Source: Umezawaea endophytica (GTDB taxonomy: Bacteria > Actinomycetota > Actinomycetes > Mycobacteriales > Pseudonocardiaceae). From it: a stretch of DNA of 64,000 bases. The translations under genes and the position numbers were made by a program. Below, one piece after another: positions 16,378-25,097 of this stretch; position 1 is the stretch's first letter; each line of letters opens with the position of its first letter. The notes under the pieces were generated by a model, which saw only the letters and a program-made list of their open reading frames with translations, made no database searches and was not told where the DNA came from. The stretch covers positions 76,680-140,679 of the forward strand of contig NZ_JANYMP010000008.1 in the NCBI RefSeq assembly GCF_025061645.1, written 5' to 3'.

Positions 16378-17421
16378 TTAGCGGGTGCGGGTTACCTTTT
16401 TTAGGCCCCTGGGGCTGTCTGGGTCGCCGCCCCTTGCCAAGGCCAGGCCGTGGGCCAGGTTTTGGATTGGCAGGATTTCCAGGATTGGGGCTACTTCTTC
16501 CGCTGTTTCCGGTACTGGGATGCGTAGGGCTGCGGAGACCTTGTCTGCTGCTGAGCCGACTGCCAGTACGTCTGCGCCGCGGCCGTGTACTACGTCCAGT
16601 ACCTCGTGCAGGGCGTCGCCGCCCTTGCCGGTGCTGGTTACCGCCAGTACCGCTGTTTCGCCGTCGACTGCTGCTACTGGGCCGTGCAGCAGGTCTGCGC
16701 CCGAGTAGGCCCTTGCGCCCAGGTAGCTGGTTTCCGCGAGTTTCAGTGCTGCTTCCAGTGCTGTTGGCAGGGAGAAGCCGCGGCCGGTGGTGAGTACGCG
16801 GTCCACGAAGCGGTAGCGGCGTACGGCTTCCGTTACCGCGTCGGTCGAGGTGTCCAGAGTGGACTGGGCCAGGTCGCCCAGGTTTGCGGCGTGTTCGCCG
16901 TTGCCGCCTCGGATGGAGTCGAAGAGCAGGTACAGGGCCAGGAGGGTGGCGGAGTAGGTCTTGGTTGCCGCTACGGCGTGTTCGACGCCCGCGCCTACGT
17001 CTACCGAGAGTTCGGCGGCGGCGTTGAGGGGGGAGTCGCTGGTGTTGGTGACGGCCACCGTGAGGGCGCCCTGGGTGCGGGCGGCCTGGGTGACCTCCAG
17101 GAGGTCCGGGGAGCCGCCGCTTTGGCTGACCGAGACCAGGAGGACGTCGCGGAGGTCTGGTTTGCCGCCGTACAGGGTGGTCGTGGACGGGGAGACGAGG
17201 CCCGCGGGGAGTTGGAGGAGGACCTCGGTGAGGTACTTGGCGTAGAGGGCCGCGTGGTCGCTGGAGCCGCGGGCCGCGAAGAGGACGAACCTGGGTTTGC
17301 GCTGCTGGACCACCTCGGCGACCTTCGCGATCTCGGCGCGCCGCTCGATGAGGCCGGAGAAGATCGCCGGTTGTTGCGCGATCTCCGCTGCCATGTGCTG
17401 GCCGGGCTGCTGCTCGGTCAT
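16378..17421 (-). CDS. SIS-domain glucosamine-6-phosphate deaminase/isomerase (NagB-II/GlmS-like)
   Basis: 347 residues from ATG 17421, chosen because it follows the GH3 stop by 13 bases with a G-rich SD. It contains two SIS domains (about 45-185 and 205-340) and lacks the glutamine amidotransferase domain of GlmS. Sugar-phosphate loops are visible: ARGSSDHAALYAKY, SVSQSGGSPDLLEV, and EHAVAATKTYSATL. Such stand-alone isomerase domains act as NagB-II-type deaminases, giving fructose-6-P and ammonia from glucosamine-6-P. It is the last gene of the das operon, so chitobiose import, hydrolysis and deamination would be co-transcribed. The G+T-skewed patch continues through its 3' half. Confidence 0.85.
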   Translation of the reverse strand: MTEQQPGQHMAAEIAQQPAIFSGLIERRAEIAKVAEVVQQRKPRFVLFAARGSSDHAALYAKYLTEVLLQLPAGLVSPSTTTLYGGKPDLRDVLLVSVSQSGGSPDLLEVTQAARTQGALTVAVTNTSDSPLNAAAELSVDVGAGVEHAVAATKTYSATLLALYLLFDSIRGGNGEHAANLGDLAQSTLDTSTDAVTEAVRRYRFVDRVLTTGRGFSLPTALEAALKLAETSYLGARAYSGADLLHGPVAAVDGETAVLAVTSTGKGGDALHEVLDVVHGRGADVLAVGSAADKVSAALRIPVPETAEEVAPILEILPIQNLAHGLALARGGDPDSPRGLKKVTRTR

Positions 17422-17434
17422 CCCATACCCCTGT

Positions 17435-18868
17435 CTAGGTGGTCGCGAGGCGGCTTGAGGCGATGCGCTCTGCCGCGGCACGCAGGCACACCCGTGAACC
17501 GCCGTGGGTGTTCACGCGGGCGACTGTGCCCAGGTCGGGCCCTGGCACACCGGTTTCGACGTGCACTAGGTCCAGACCAATTTTAGCCATGTCGGTGACC
17601 AGATCGCGAGCCCAGGCGTGGCGATGTGCCTCTCGTGTCACCACGATCACGGTGCGGCCGTCGGCCGCCTCGGCGATCTCCTCCGCGCTCGCCGACGCCG
17701 TGGCCAGCACTTCCGTGTCGTCCAGCAGGTCGGTGAGGTGGGGGCCGAGTCCCCAGGGGACCTGGCCGACGGCTTCGGAGGGTGCCACGACCAGGTCGAC
17801 CACGAGCACTGGACCGGTAATGACCAGCTCGCCGGTGACCTCGACGGCCCTCCTGGCGGCCCGGAGGCCGATCTCGGTGTCGTGGCCGGAGACCTTGGCC
17901 GGTGGGGCGCCGAGGGCCGCCGTGCGGGTGGCGGCCTCCTCCAGGCGTTCGCGGGAGAGGGTGCCGGCCTCGACGGCGGCGACGATGCTGTTGATGAGCC
18001 ACTGGAGGCCGTCGTCGTCCAGGGGCTCGCCGCCGAGGCAGAGGGCGTCGACGCCCGCCACCAGCGCTCGGACTGAGCCCTGGGCGAGGTCGCCGCCGAC
18101 GGCCTTCATGTCCAGGCCATCGGTGATGACGGCGCCGGTGAAGCCCAGCTCGTCGCGGAGGACGGCGATGGCCTTCGGGTTCAGGGTGGCGGGGGCCTCG
18201 CCCCACTCGGGGATGACCAGGTGGCCGGTCATGATCGAGCGGACGCCCGCGGCGATGGCGGCGCGGAACGGGACCAGCTCCACCTCGTCGAGCTCGGCGA
18301 CCGTGCGCGGCAGCACCGGCAGTTCGCGGTGGCTGTCCGCCGTGGAGGCGCCGTGGCCGGGGAAGTGCTTGGCGCACGCCGCCACGCCGTAGACCTGCTG
18401 GCCCTCCACGAACGCCGCCACGTGCCCGCCCGAGACGACCGGGTCCGAGCCGAAGGCCCGGACGCCGATGATCGGGTCGTCCAGGGTGAGCACGAGGTCC
18501 GCCGAGGGGGCCAGGTTGACGGTGACGCCGCAGGCCGCCAGGCGGGCGCCGATGCTGGCGGCCACCTGCCTGGTCAGGTCCACGTCGCCGGTGGCACCCA
18601 GCGCGTGGTTGCCGGGGACCTCCGAGCCCCTGCCCGCGTCGAGGCGGGTGACGTCGCCGCCCTCCTCGTCGATGCCGATGACCACGTCGCCGCGCGCGGC
18701 GCGGAGCTGCGCGTTCAACGCGGTCACCTGGTCGTCGTCCACGACGTTGCGGCCGAACAGCACGACGCCGCCCAGCCCGTCGGTCACGCGCTTGAGCAAC
18801 CAGTCGGGAGCTTCGGTCCCGTGGAAACCCGGTAGCAGTACGGCGGCCGCGAGCCGGTGCAGCGACAT
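17435..18868 (-). CDS. GH3 beta-N-acetylhexosaminidase (NagZ-like), cytoplasmic
   Basis: 477 residues, no signal peptide. The GH3 N-acetylhexosaminidase signature is KHFPGHGASTADSH (Lys167 to His180, including the NagZ-type acid/base dyad), preceded by GIDEEGGDVTRL. The nucleophile is Asp250 in VITDGLDMKAV. About 130 extra C-terminal residues (from about 340) go beyond the minimal NagZ catalytic domain, as in many actinobacterial members. It starts four bases after dasC stops, so it is expected to split imported chitobiose, or cell-wall GlcNAc disaccharides, inside the cell. Confidence 0.9.
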   Translation of the reverse strand: MSLHRLAAAVLLPGFHGTEAPDWLLKRVTDGLGGVVLFGRNVVDDDQVTALNAQLRAARGDVVIGIDEEGGDVTRLDAGRGSEVPGNHALGATGDVDLTRQVAASIGARLAACGVTVNLAPSADLVLTLDDPIIGVRAFGSDPVVSGGHVAAFVEGQQVYGVAACAKHFPGHGASTADSHRELPVLPRTVAELDEVELVPFRAAIAAGVRSIMTGHLVIPEWGEAPATLNPKAIAVLRDELGFTGAVITDGLDMKAVGGDLAQGSVRALVAGVDALCLGGEPLDDDGLQWLINSIVAAVEAGTLSRERLEEAATRTAALGAPPAKVSGHDTEIGLRAARRAVEVTGELVITGPVLVVDLVVAPSEAVGQVPWGLGPHLTDLLDDTEVLATASASAEEIAEAADGRTVIVVTREAHRHAWARDLVTDMAKIGLDLVHVETGVPGPDLGTVARVNTHGGSRVCLRAAAERIASSRLATT

Positions 18869-18872
18869 GCAG

Positions 18873-19694
18873 CTATCCCTTCACAGCACCGGCTGTGACA
18901 CCGGTGACCATCTTCCGCTGGACGATGAGGAAGAACACGAGCACGGGAACGGTGAACAGGGCGGACGCGGCCATCGCGCCACCCCAGTCGGTGCCGAACG
19001 CGGACTGGAAGCCGCTCAGCCACACGGGCAGGGTCTCCTTGTCCTCGGCGCGCACCATGACCTTGGCGAACAGGAACTCGTTCCACGCGGTGATGAACGC
19101 GAACACCGACGTGGCGACCAGACCGGGGCCGAGCAGCGGCAGCGTGACGCGCCGGAACGCGCCCCAGCGGCCGCAGCCGTCGACCATGGCGGCCTCTTCG
19201 AGCTCGATCGGGATGCCGTTCACGAAACCGCGCAGCGTCCACGCGCAGAACGGCAGCGTCACCGCGAAGTAGATGAGGACCAGCGACGACAACTGCTCGT
19301 AGAGGCCGAGGTCGCGCATCATCAGGAACATCGGGATCAGCAGCGCCTCGAACGGCGCCATCTGGGCGACCAGCATGAGCATCACGAAGCCCTTGCGGCC
19401 GCGGAAGCGCATGCGGGACAGCGCGAGCGCGGCCAGCAGGCCGATCACCAGCGCCGCCACGACGGCGGACAGCGAGACGAGCAGGCTGTTGCCCAGCGAC
19501 TGGAGGAAACCCGGCTTGGTCCACGCGGTGACGAAGTTGCTGTTCGTCACCGACGACGGGATCAGGTCGAAGTCGCTGGAGAGCAGGTCCTTCTTCGGCT
19601 TGAGGGCCGTCGTGACCATCCAGTAGGTGGGGAAGGCGAAGAACGCCGCGATGAGCACCGCGACGACGTTCGCCGACACCTTCTTCGCGTTCAC
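18873..19694 (-). CDS. dasC: Chitobiose ABC transporter permease DasC (MalG type)
   Basis: 273 residues from GTG 19694, which overlaps the dasB stop by two bases. Six membrane segments and the EAA loop (IPIELEEAAMVDGCGRWGAF) are visible, as is the TYWMVTTALKP start common to MalG-type permeases. Together with dasB it forms the membrane channel for N,N'-diacetylchitobiose. No ATPase gene is present; in Streptomyces the shared MsiK ATPase energises this importer. Confidence 0.88.
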   Translation of the reverse strand: MNAKKVSANVVAVLIAAFFAFPTYWMVTTALKPKKDLLSSDFDLIPSSVTNSNFVTAWTKPGFLQSLGNSLLVSLSAVVAALVIGLLAALALSRMRFRGRKGFVMLMLVAQMAPFEALLIPMFLMMRDLGLYEQLSSLVLIYFAVTLPFCAWTLRGFVNGIPIELEEAAMVDGCGRWGAFRRVTLPLLGPGLVATSVFAFITAWNEFLFAKVMVRAEDKETLPVWLSGFQSAFGTDWGGAMAASALFTVPVLVFFLIVQRKMVTGVTAGAVKG

Positions 19695-20680
19695 AGCTTG
19701 CCCTCCTGGGTCTGGAGCAGCTTCCGCAGGTAGGACACCGTCAGCAGGGTCAGGATGACGACCATGAGCACGCTCACCGCCGCGGCCACGCCGAAGTGGC
19801 TCTGCGAGATGCCCTCCAGGTACTGCAAGACCGGCAGCGTCGTGGAACCGCCGCTCGGCCCGCCCTCCTTGAACACCCAGATCTGGGTGAAGACCTTGAA
19901 GTCCCACAGCAGCGACAGGAACGTCACCATCATCAGCAGGGGCTTCAGCTCGGGCCACGTGACCGCTCGGAACGTCTGCCACGCCGTCGCGCCGTCGATG
20001 CCCGCGGCCTCGTAGAGGTCGGCCGGAACACCGATGACACCGGCGTAGAGGGAGAAGGCGAGGAAGGGGATCGCCTGCCAGACGATGAGCAGCCCGATCA
20101 CCGAGAGCGTCGCGGTGCCCGTGGAGAACCACGAGTACCCGGCGAAGTCGAAGCCGAGCTTCACCAGGATCTTGTTCAGGATCCCGTACTGCTGGTCGAA
20201 GATCCACTGGTAGACCGTGGTCGACGCGATGATCGGCATCGCCCAGGCCAGCAGCATGCAGATCTGGAGGAGGATGCGGATCGGCGTGCTGAGCTGGCGC
20301 ATCAGCAGCGCGATGGCGAGACCCACGACCACGGAGGTCGCCACGACGGCGGCCGTGAAGACCACCGTGCGGATGGTGATCTCCCAGAAGCGGGGGTCGG
20401 AGAGGACCTTGGTGTAGTTGTCCAGGCCGACCCAGACGATCTGGCCGCGGACGAGCTCACCCAGGTCGAGCTTGCGGAAACTGGTCACCACCACCGAGAC
20501 GACCGGGAAACCGATCAGCCACAGGATGCCGATCACGGCGGGGGCCAGCAGCAGGTACGGCAGCAGCCGGTCGAAGGCGCTACCCCGGCGGCGCCTCGCG
20601 CCGCCCGCAACGGCACGCCGCGGTGCCGGCGAGGAATTCCTCACCGGCACCGCGGCGTCGGTCGTTTCAACGGCCGTCAT
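19691..20680 (-). CDS. dasB: Chitobiose ABC transporter permease DasB (MalF type)
   Basis: 329 residues with an Arg-rich N-terminal extension (residues 20-33) and six membrane segments. The EAA loop is VPADLYEAAGIDGATAWQTF; DFKVFTQIWVFKEGG follows and is typical of sugar-permease MalF homologues. It starts nine bases after the dasA stop. The name rests on position next to dasA and dasR and on the DasR site that precedes the operon. Confidence 0.88.
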   Translation of the reverse strand: MTAVETTDAAVPVRNSSPAPRRAVAGGARRRRGSAFDRLLPYLLLAPAVIGILWLIGFPVVSVVVTSFRKLDLGELVRGQIVWVGLDNYTKVLSDPRFWEITIRTVVFTAAVVATSVVVGLAIALLMRQLSTPIRILLQICMLLAWAMPIIASTTVYQWIFDQQYGILNKILVKLGFDFAGYSWFSTGTATLSVIGLLIVWQAIPFLAFSLYAGVIGVPADLYEAAGIDGATAWQTFRAVTWPELKPLLMMVTFLSLLWDFKVFTQIWVFKEGGPSGGSTTLPVLQYLEGISQSHFGVAAAVSVLMVVILTLLTVSYLRKLLQTQEGKL

Positions 20681-20689
20681 CGCTGATCG

Positions 20690-21976
20690 TCAGCCGCCGA
20701 GCAACGCGTTGAGCGCCGTGTTGGCGTCGGCGGTCGCCGCGTCCAGGCTCTTCGCACCGGTGAGGTACGCGGTGAGCATGTCCTTCAGCGGGTTCTGACC
20801 GGCCTCGACAGCGGCCCACTTCGGCGTGGCCGGGGTGACCTTGCCGTTGGCGGAGGAGGCGGCGAGCGCCTTGCCGACCGGGTTGGACGCCAGCGAGGCG
20901 GTGTCCTTCGAGGTGCCGGGCACGGTGCCCGCGGCGCCGAGCTGGTCCTGGTACTTCTTGGTGCTGAGCAGCTTCAGGTAGCTCTTGGCCAGGTCGACGT
21001 TCTTGCTGCCCGCCGGGATGGCCAGGTTCGAGCCGCCGAGGAACACGGGAGCGGCCTTGCCCGCCGTCTTGGACGGGACGGGGAACGCGGAGGTCTTCTT
21101 CTCCAGGTCCGGGTTGGCCTTGACGGCGCCGCCCAGCTCCCACGGCAGACCGATCATCATCGCCACGTTGCCCGTGCCGAAGACCTCCATCTGCTGCGGC
21201 TTGGCCTCGTCGGTGTCCTTCGGGGCCTTCGTCGCGGAGGCGTCGACGAGCTTCTTGTAGAAGTCCACGCCCGCCTTGGCCTGGGGGGTGTCCAGCGAGC
21301 CGACGAACTTGTCGCCGTCCTTCTTGGCGACGTCACCGCCCTGGTCCCAGATGAACGACAGGAGCGTGTACCAGGACTGGCCCGGCAGGTAGAGCGCCTG
21401 GAAGTCCGGGTTGGACGCGTTGGCGGTCTTCAGCTTCTCGATCGCGGCCAGCCACTCGTCGTTCGACGTGGGCGGCGCGGTGATGCCGGCGGCCTCGAAC
21501 AGGTCGGTCCGGTAGATGACCGTGCGGTTCGACGCGTAGAACGGCAGGCCGTACTGCTTGTCCTCCCACGTGAGGGAGTCCTTGAGGCCGCCGAGCCACT
21601 CGCCGCCGTTGAGGTTGGAGGCGTCACCGGTCAGGTCGAGCAGCGTGCCCTCGGACGCGAACTTCGGCGTCTGGGTGTTGCCGAGCTCGATGACGTCCGG
21701 CGGGGTGTTGCTGGTCAGCGCGGTGGTCAGCTTCTCCTGGATGCCGCCCCACTTCTGGACCTCGTACTTGACCGTGACGTCCTTGTTCGAGTCCTGGAAC
21801 TCCTTGTGCAAGGCGTCGGTCAGCGTGGTCGGCGCGGAGCCGTCCATCAGCCAGACCGTCAGGGTCTTCGGGCCGCTCGACTCAGCGGCCGTCGTACCCG
21901 ACGGGCTCGTGCCACATCCGGCCACGGTTACCGCCAGTGCGGCGGCACCAACGGCAAGTCCTCTCCAGCCCTTCAC
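20690..21976 (-). CDS. dasA: Chitobiose-binding lipoprotein DasA
   Basis: 428 residues from GTG 21976. A short lipoprotein signal ends at VAGC (lipobox, Cys21). The mature start KTLTVWLMDGSAP, DVIELGNTQTPKFA and the GGSNLAIPAGSKN segment are those of the DasA/NgcE group of solute-binding proteins for chito-oligosaccharides. Divergent from dasR with a DasR-type operator in the shared leader, the same arrangement known from Streptomyces coelicolor. It is the first gene of dasA-dasB-dasC-GH3-SIS. Confidence 0.92.
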   Translation of the reverse strand: MKGWRGLAVGAAALAVTVAGCGTSPSGTTAAESSGPKTLTVWLMDGSAPTTLTDALHKEFQDSNKDVTVKYEVQKWGGIQEKLTTALTSNTPPDVIELGNTQTPKFASEGTLLDLTGDASNLNGGEWLGGLKDSLTWEDKQYGLPFYASNRTVIYRTDLFEAAGITAPPTSNDEWLAAIEKLKTANASNPDFQALYLPGQSWYTLLSFIWDQGGDVAKKDGDKFVGSLDTPQAKAGVDFYKKLVDASATKAPKDTDEAKPQQMEVFGTGNVAMMIGLPWELGGAVKANPDLEKKTSAFPVPSKTAGKAAPVFLGGSNLAIPAGSKNVDLAKSYLKLLSTKKYQDQLGAAGTVPGTSKDTASLASNPVGKALAASSANGKVTPATPKWAAVEAGQNPLKDMLTAYLTGAKSLDAATADANTALNALLGG

Positions 21977-22024
21977 GTTTGCGCCCTTTCAGAAGCCCGG
22001 CCAAACGTCGACCGGGACCAGCCA

Positions 22025-22040
22025 AGTGGTGTAGACCAAT
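22025..22040. promoter_or_regulatory. DasR-type operator (dre) in the dasA-dasR intergenic region
   Basis: AGTGGTGTAGACCAAT; read on the minus strand it is ATTGGTCTACACCACT, matching the consensus ACTGGTCTAGACCACT at 14 of 16 positions. It lies 49 bases before the dasA start. The placement matches the repressed and autoregulatory site known for this locus in Streptomyces. Confidence 0.88.
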
Positions 22041-22205
22041 GCGGCCTAGAGTGTGCCGCGCCACAGCCCCTGTCAAGGACGTTGCCGAGACGTTGCAAAG
22101 TCATCCGACGAATTTCCTATGGCTTGTCGGGGGTTCGAACGCACGATCCGGCGCGGACAAGGCATCCTGTGGGTGGAGCCGCGATGCAGTACGAGGAGGA
22201 AGGCC

Positions 22206-22964
22206 ATGCTGGAGACGACGCCTGGAGCAGGCGTGGACGCCAGGTCTCGTGCGCAACGCGAGCCGAAGTACTGGGGACTCAAGCGGCACCTGCTGGACCT
22301 GTTGCGCGCGCTGCCGCCGGGTTCCCCCATCCCGACCGAGCGGTCGTTGGCCGCTGACTTCGACGTTTCGCGCACGACGGTGCGCCAAGCGCTTGCGGAG
22401 CTGACCGTCGAAGGACGGCTGCTCAGGGTGCAGGGCAAGGGGACCTTCGCGGCGGAGCCGAAGGTCGCGCAGCGCTTGCAGTTGTCTTCGTACACAGAGG
22501 ACATGCGGGCGCAGGGCAGGAAGCCGTCGTCGCGCCTGATCGAGGCGTCCGAGCTGCCCGCCGAGGCGGAGCTGGCCAGGTTCCTCGGCGTGCGGGCGGG
22601 CGCGAAGGTGCTCAGGCTGCACCGGTTGCGGCTGGCCGACGACGAGCCGATGGCCATCGAGACGACCCACCTCGCGCTCGGCCGGTTCCGCGGTCTGCGC
22701 CGGTACCTCGCCCCTGGAACCTCGCTCTACCAGGTGCTTCGCGAGCGGTTCGGCGTCGAGATGGGCCACGCCGAGGAGACGATCGAGACCGCTCTCGCCA
22801 GCCCCGAGGAGGCCGAACTCCTCGGCGCGGACATCGGCCTGCCGATGCTGCTGCTGTCGCGGCACTCGTTCGACACCGAGGGCAACCCCGTGGAGTGGGT
22901 GCGAAGCGTGTACCGGGGGGACCGGTACAAGTTCGTGGCCACTCTCAACCGGCCCGCGGGCTGA
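22206..22964 (+). CDS. dasR: DasR, GntR/HutC-family global regulator of amino-sugar metabolism
   Basis: 252 residues (Streptomyces DasR is about 254). ATG 22206 follows GAGGAGGAAGGCC. Winged helix at residues about 18-85 ([20 protein letters not shown]), then a UTRA effector domain containing [35 protein letters not shown] and [16 protein letters not shown], segments nearly identical to those of Streptomyces DasR. It binds dre sites and releases them with glucosamine-6-P or related phosphates. In Streptomyces it links chitin and GlcNAc use to development and antibiotic production. Several candidate targets lie within this window. Confidence 0.95.
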   Translation: MLETTPGAGVDARSRAQREPKYWGLKRHLLDLLRALPPGSPIPTERSLAADFDVSRTTVRQALAELTVEGRLLRVQGKGTFAAEPKVAQRLQLSSYTEDMRAQGRKPSSRLIEASELPAEAELARFLGVRAGAKVLRLHRLRLADDEPMAIETTHLALGRFRGLRRYLAPGTSLYQVLRERFGVEMGHAEETIETALASPEEAELLGADIGLPMLLLSRHSFDTEGNPVEWVRSVYRGDRYKFVATLNRPAG

Positions 22965-23414
22965 TTTCCGGATTGTCGGCGGAAGCCGTCCCGCTGGTGA
23001 GCGGGGCGGCTTTCCCTTGTGTCGGGGGGCCATTCGGTGGAATGGTCATGACCAGTGTCGGCCCAGGTCAGATCGATCCGGTGGAAGTGGTCCACGACCA
23101 TTCGGGCAAAGTGATGGAAATTCGCCTATCCGGTTTGACGATGGACCGCGAAACCGCCGGATCGTCTCGGCGCCGGTGAATTCCACGGCCTTCCCGGTCG
23201 CGCGGCTCCGTTCTCCCGTGGTCCTCGCCGCCGGTTTCGGCTCGTCCGGCACACCTGGTCCTACCACGTCCCACCGGCGGCTTCGGGCCTGGACGAACTG
23301 GCGGGCAGTCCTCCGAGGCGTCTCAAAGGGTGAAAACCCGGCCGCCGACCCATAGGGTTTTCGAATACCGGAACGCTCGTGCCGGCGGAGCCGGTGCCGC
23401 CGAACGGGGCCACA
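22965..23414. other. 450-bp spacer between dasR and the MFS gene
   Basis: No convincing gene. A 43-codon frame at 23048-23179 lacks a good SD. The only recognisable signal is the DasR-type palindrome at 23041-23056. No clear terminator for dasR was found. Confidence 0.5.
23041..23056. promoter_or_regulatory. DasR-like palindrome downstream of dasR
   Basis: AATGGTCATGACCAGT keeps the perfect 12-base core TGGTCATGACCA and matches the DasR consensus at 12 of 16 positions; the central two bases are reversed (AT for TA). The next gene on the plus strand starts about 360 bases away, so any target is uncertain. Confidence 0.45.
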
Positions 23415-24914
23415 ATGGCGCCCGTGGTGACCACCGAAGTGATCGACTGGGGCACTCCCAGGGCCAAGGCCGTGCTGGCGACGACCATCGTCGGCTCCGG
23501 CATGGCGATGCTGGACAGCACCATCGTCAACGTCGCCCTGCCGAAGATCGGCGAGGAGCTGGACGCGTCGGTCGCCGGTCTCCAGTGGATCCTCAACGGC
23601 TACCTGCTGTCGCTCGCGGCGCTCATCCTGGTCGCCGGGTCGCTCGGCGACCGGTACGGCCGCAGGCGGATGTTCACCTTCGGCGTCCTGTGGTTCGGCG
23701 CCGCCTCGCTGCTGTGCGGCCTCGCGCCGACGACGGAGCTGCTGGTCGCCGCCCGGATCCTCCAGGGCGTCGGCGGCGCGCTGCTCACCCCCGGCTCGCT
23801 GGCGATCCTCCAGTCGACGTTCGCCCGCCAGGACCGGTCGCGGGCCATCGGCGCGTGGTCGGGGCTGGGCGGCATCGCGGCGGCCATCGGCCCGCTCGCG
23901 GGCGGCCTGCTCGTGCAGGCCGGGTCGTGGCGGCTGGCGTTCCTGATCAACGTGCCCATCGCGCTGGTGTGCGTGTGGATGGCCCGCCGGTTCGTGCCGG
24001 AGTCCCGCGACGAGACGCTGACCGGCCACCCGAACATCCTCGGCTCCGCTGTCGGCGCACTCGGCCTCGCGGGTGTCACCGCCGCGCTCGTGGAGGCACC
24101 GGACCGCGGGATCGGCGACCCGCTGGTGCTCGGCGCGGGTGTCGTCGGGATCGCGGGCCTGATCGCGTTCGGCCTGCTCCAAGCCCGCGGCCACACGCCG
24201 CTCGTGCCGCCGCAGCTCTTCGCGAACCGGACGTTCGCGCTGGCCAACGCCCTGACGTTCCTGATGTACGCCGCGCTCGGCGGCGTGATGGTGCTGATGA
24301 TCCTCCAGCTCCAGGTGTCGCTGGGCTACAGCCCGACCGCCGCCGGGCTGGCAGGCCTGCCGCTCACAATCATCATGCTGGCGCTCTCCGCCCGCTCCGG
24401 CAGGCTCGCGCAGCGCTTCGGCCCGCGCGCCCAGCTCGTGGTGGGTCCGCTCCTGGTCGCCGCGGGCATGCTGCTGCTCCGCAACGCCGAACCCGGTGCC
24501 GACTACGTGACCGGCGTCCTGCCCGGCATCGCGGTCTTCGGCCTCGGCCTGGCCACCGTCGTCGCCCCGGTCACCGCCACCGTCCTCGCCGCGGCCCCGG
24601 ACCGCTACGCGGGTGTCGCCTCCGGCGTGAACAACGCCGTCGCCCGCACCGGCAGCCTCGTCGCCGTGGCCACCCTGCCCGCCGTGTCCGGCCTCACCGG
24701 CACCGGCTACACCGATCCCACCGCCATGACCGCGAGCTGGCAGAAAGCCCTGCTCATCTGCGCCGCGGCCGCGGCGATCGGCGGCCTGCTCGCCCTCGGC
24801 ACGGACAACACCACGATGCGCGACACCCCGCCCCAACCCGACCCGGACCAGCCGCGACCGGGCGACTGCCACTCCTGCGGCGTCGACGCCCCACCCACCC
24901 ACGTCCGAGCCTGA
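23415..24914 (+). CDS. DHA2-family (14-TM) MFS drug exporter
   Basis: About 499 residues with 14 hydrophobic segments. DHA2/EmrB hallmarks: motif D2-like MLDSTIVNVALPKIGEEL near residue 30, LAGSLGDRYGRRRMF-type motif A at about residues 75-90, and the motif C region GLGGIAAAIGPLAGGLL. The C-terminal tail is hydrophilic and Pro-rich and ends with a CHSCG pair. Start taken at ATG 23415; an in-frame GTG 36 bases upstream is possible. Exports drugs or metabolites by proton antiport; substrate unknown. A duplicated promoter-like unit begins right at its stop codon. Confidence 0.88.
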   Translation: MAPVVTTEVIDWGTPRAKAVLATTIVGSGMAMLDSTIVNVALPKIGEELDASVAGLQWILNGYLLSLAALILVAGSLGDRYGRRRMFTFGVLWFGAASLLCGLAPTTELLVAARILQGVGGALLTPGSLAILQSTFARQDRSRAIGAWSGLGGIAAAIGPLAGGLLVQAGSWRLAFLINVPIALVCVWMARRFVPESRDETLTGHPNILGSAVGALGLAGVTAALVEAPDRGIGDPLVLGAGVVGIAGLIAFGLLQARGHTPLVPPQLFANRTFALANALTFLMYAALGGVMVLMILQLQVSLGYSPTAAGLAGLPLTIIMLALSARSGRLAQRFGPRAQLVVGPLLVAAGMLLLRNAEPGADYVTGVLPGIAVFGLGLATVVAPVTATVLAAAPDRYAGVASGVNNAVARTGSLVAVATLPAVSGLTGTGYTDPTAMTASWQKALLICAAAAAIGGLLALGTDNTTMRDTPPQPDPDQPRPGDCHSCGVDAPPTHVRA

Positions 24915-25097
24915 CGCCCGTTTTCTGTCGGTGCCCACCGGTAGCGTTCTGCTTCGGGGGGCCCTGCACGAAAGGGGACCCCTGGAAGCCGTGCAGGGCC
25001 CGCACCGACCAACGCTGACGACCGTTTTTGTCGGTCCCTGTTGCTAGCGTTCAGTTCGGGGGGTCCTGCACGACGGGGGACCCCGACCAGGGCGTGC
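24912..25097 (+). repeat. Two tandem copies of a promoter-like motif followed by a hairpin
   Basis: Copy 1 starts at 24912 and copy 2 at 25016 (period 104). Each has TGTCGGT, eight bases, then TAGCGT (24926-24947 and 25029-25050), the layout of the RecA-independent DNA-damage promoter bound by PafBC in mycobacteria. Each is followed after about 10 bases by TTCGGGGGG, CCTGCACG and a G-rich then C-rich segment. In copy 1, GGGCCCTGCACG (24959-24970) and CGTGCAGGGCCC (24990-25001) form a perfect 12-base stem. No coding frame follows on the plus strand. Confidence 0.6.

Noticed and set aside
17566..17581. CTAGGTCCAGACCAAT, another DasR-like sequence
   Set aside because: Inside the GH3 coding region, only about 11 of 16 matches and outer core base changed; likely coding constraint, though a role for the downstream SIS gene cannot be excluded.
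22126..22142. GGGGGTTCGAAC resembling a tRNA T-arm
   Set aside because: No matching T-stem, anticodon arm or acceptor stem can be folded around it; it lies in the dasR leader.
23046..24938. 630-codon minus-strand frame over the MFS gene
   Set aside because: Arg/Gln/His-rich shadow; the plus strand encodes a clear 14-helix transporter.
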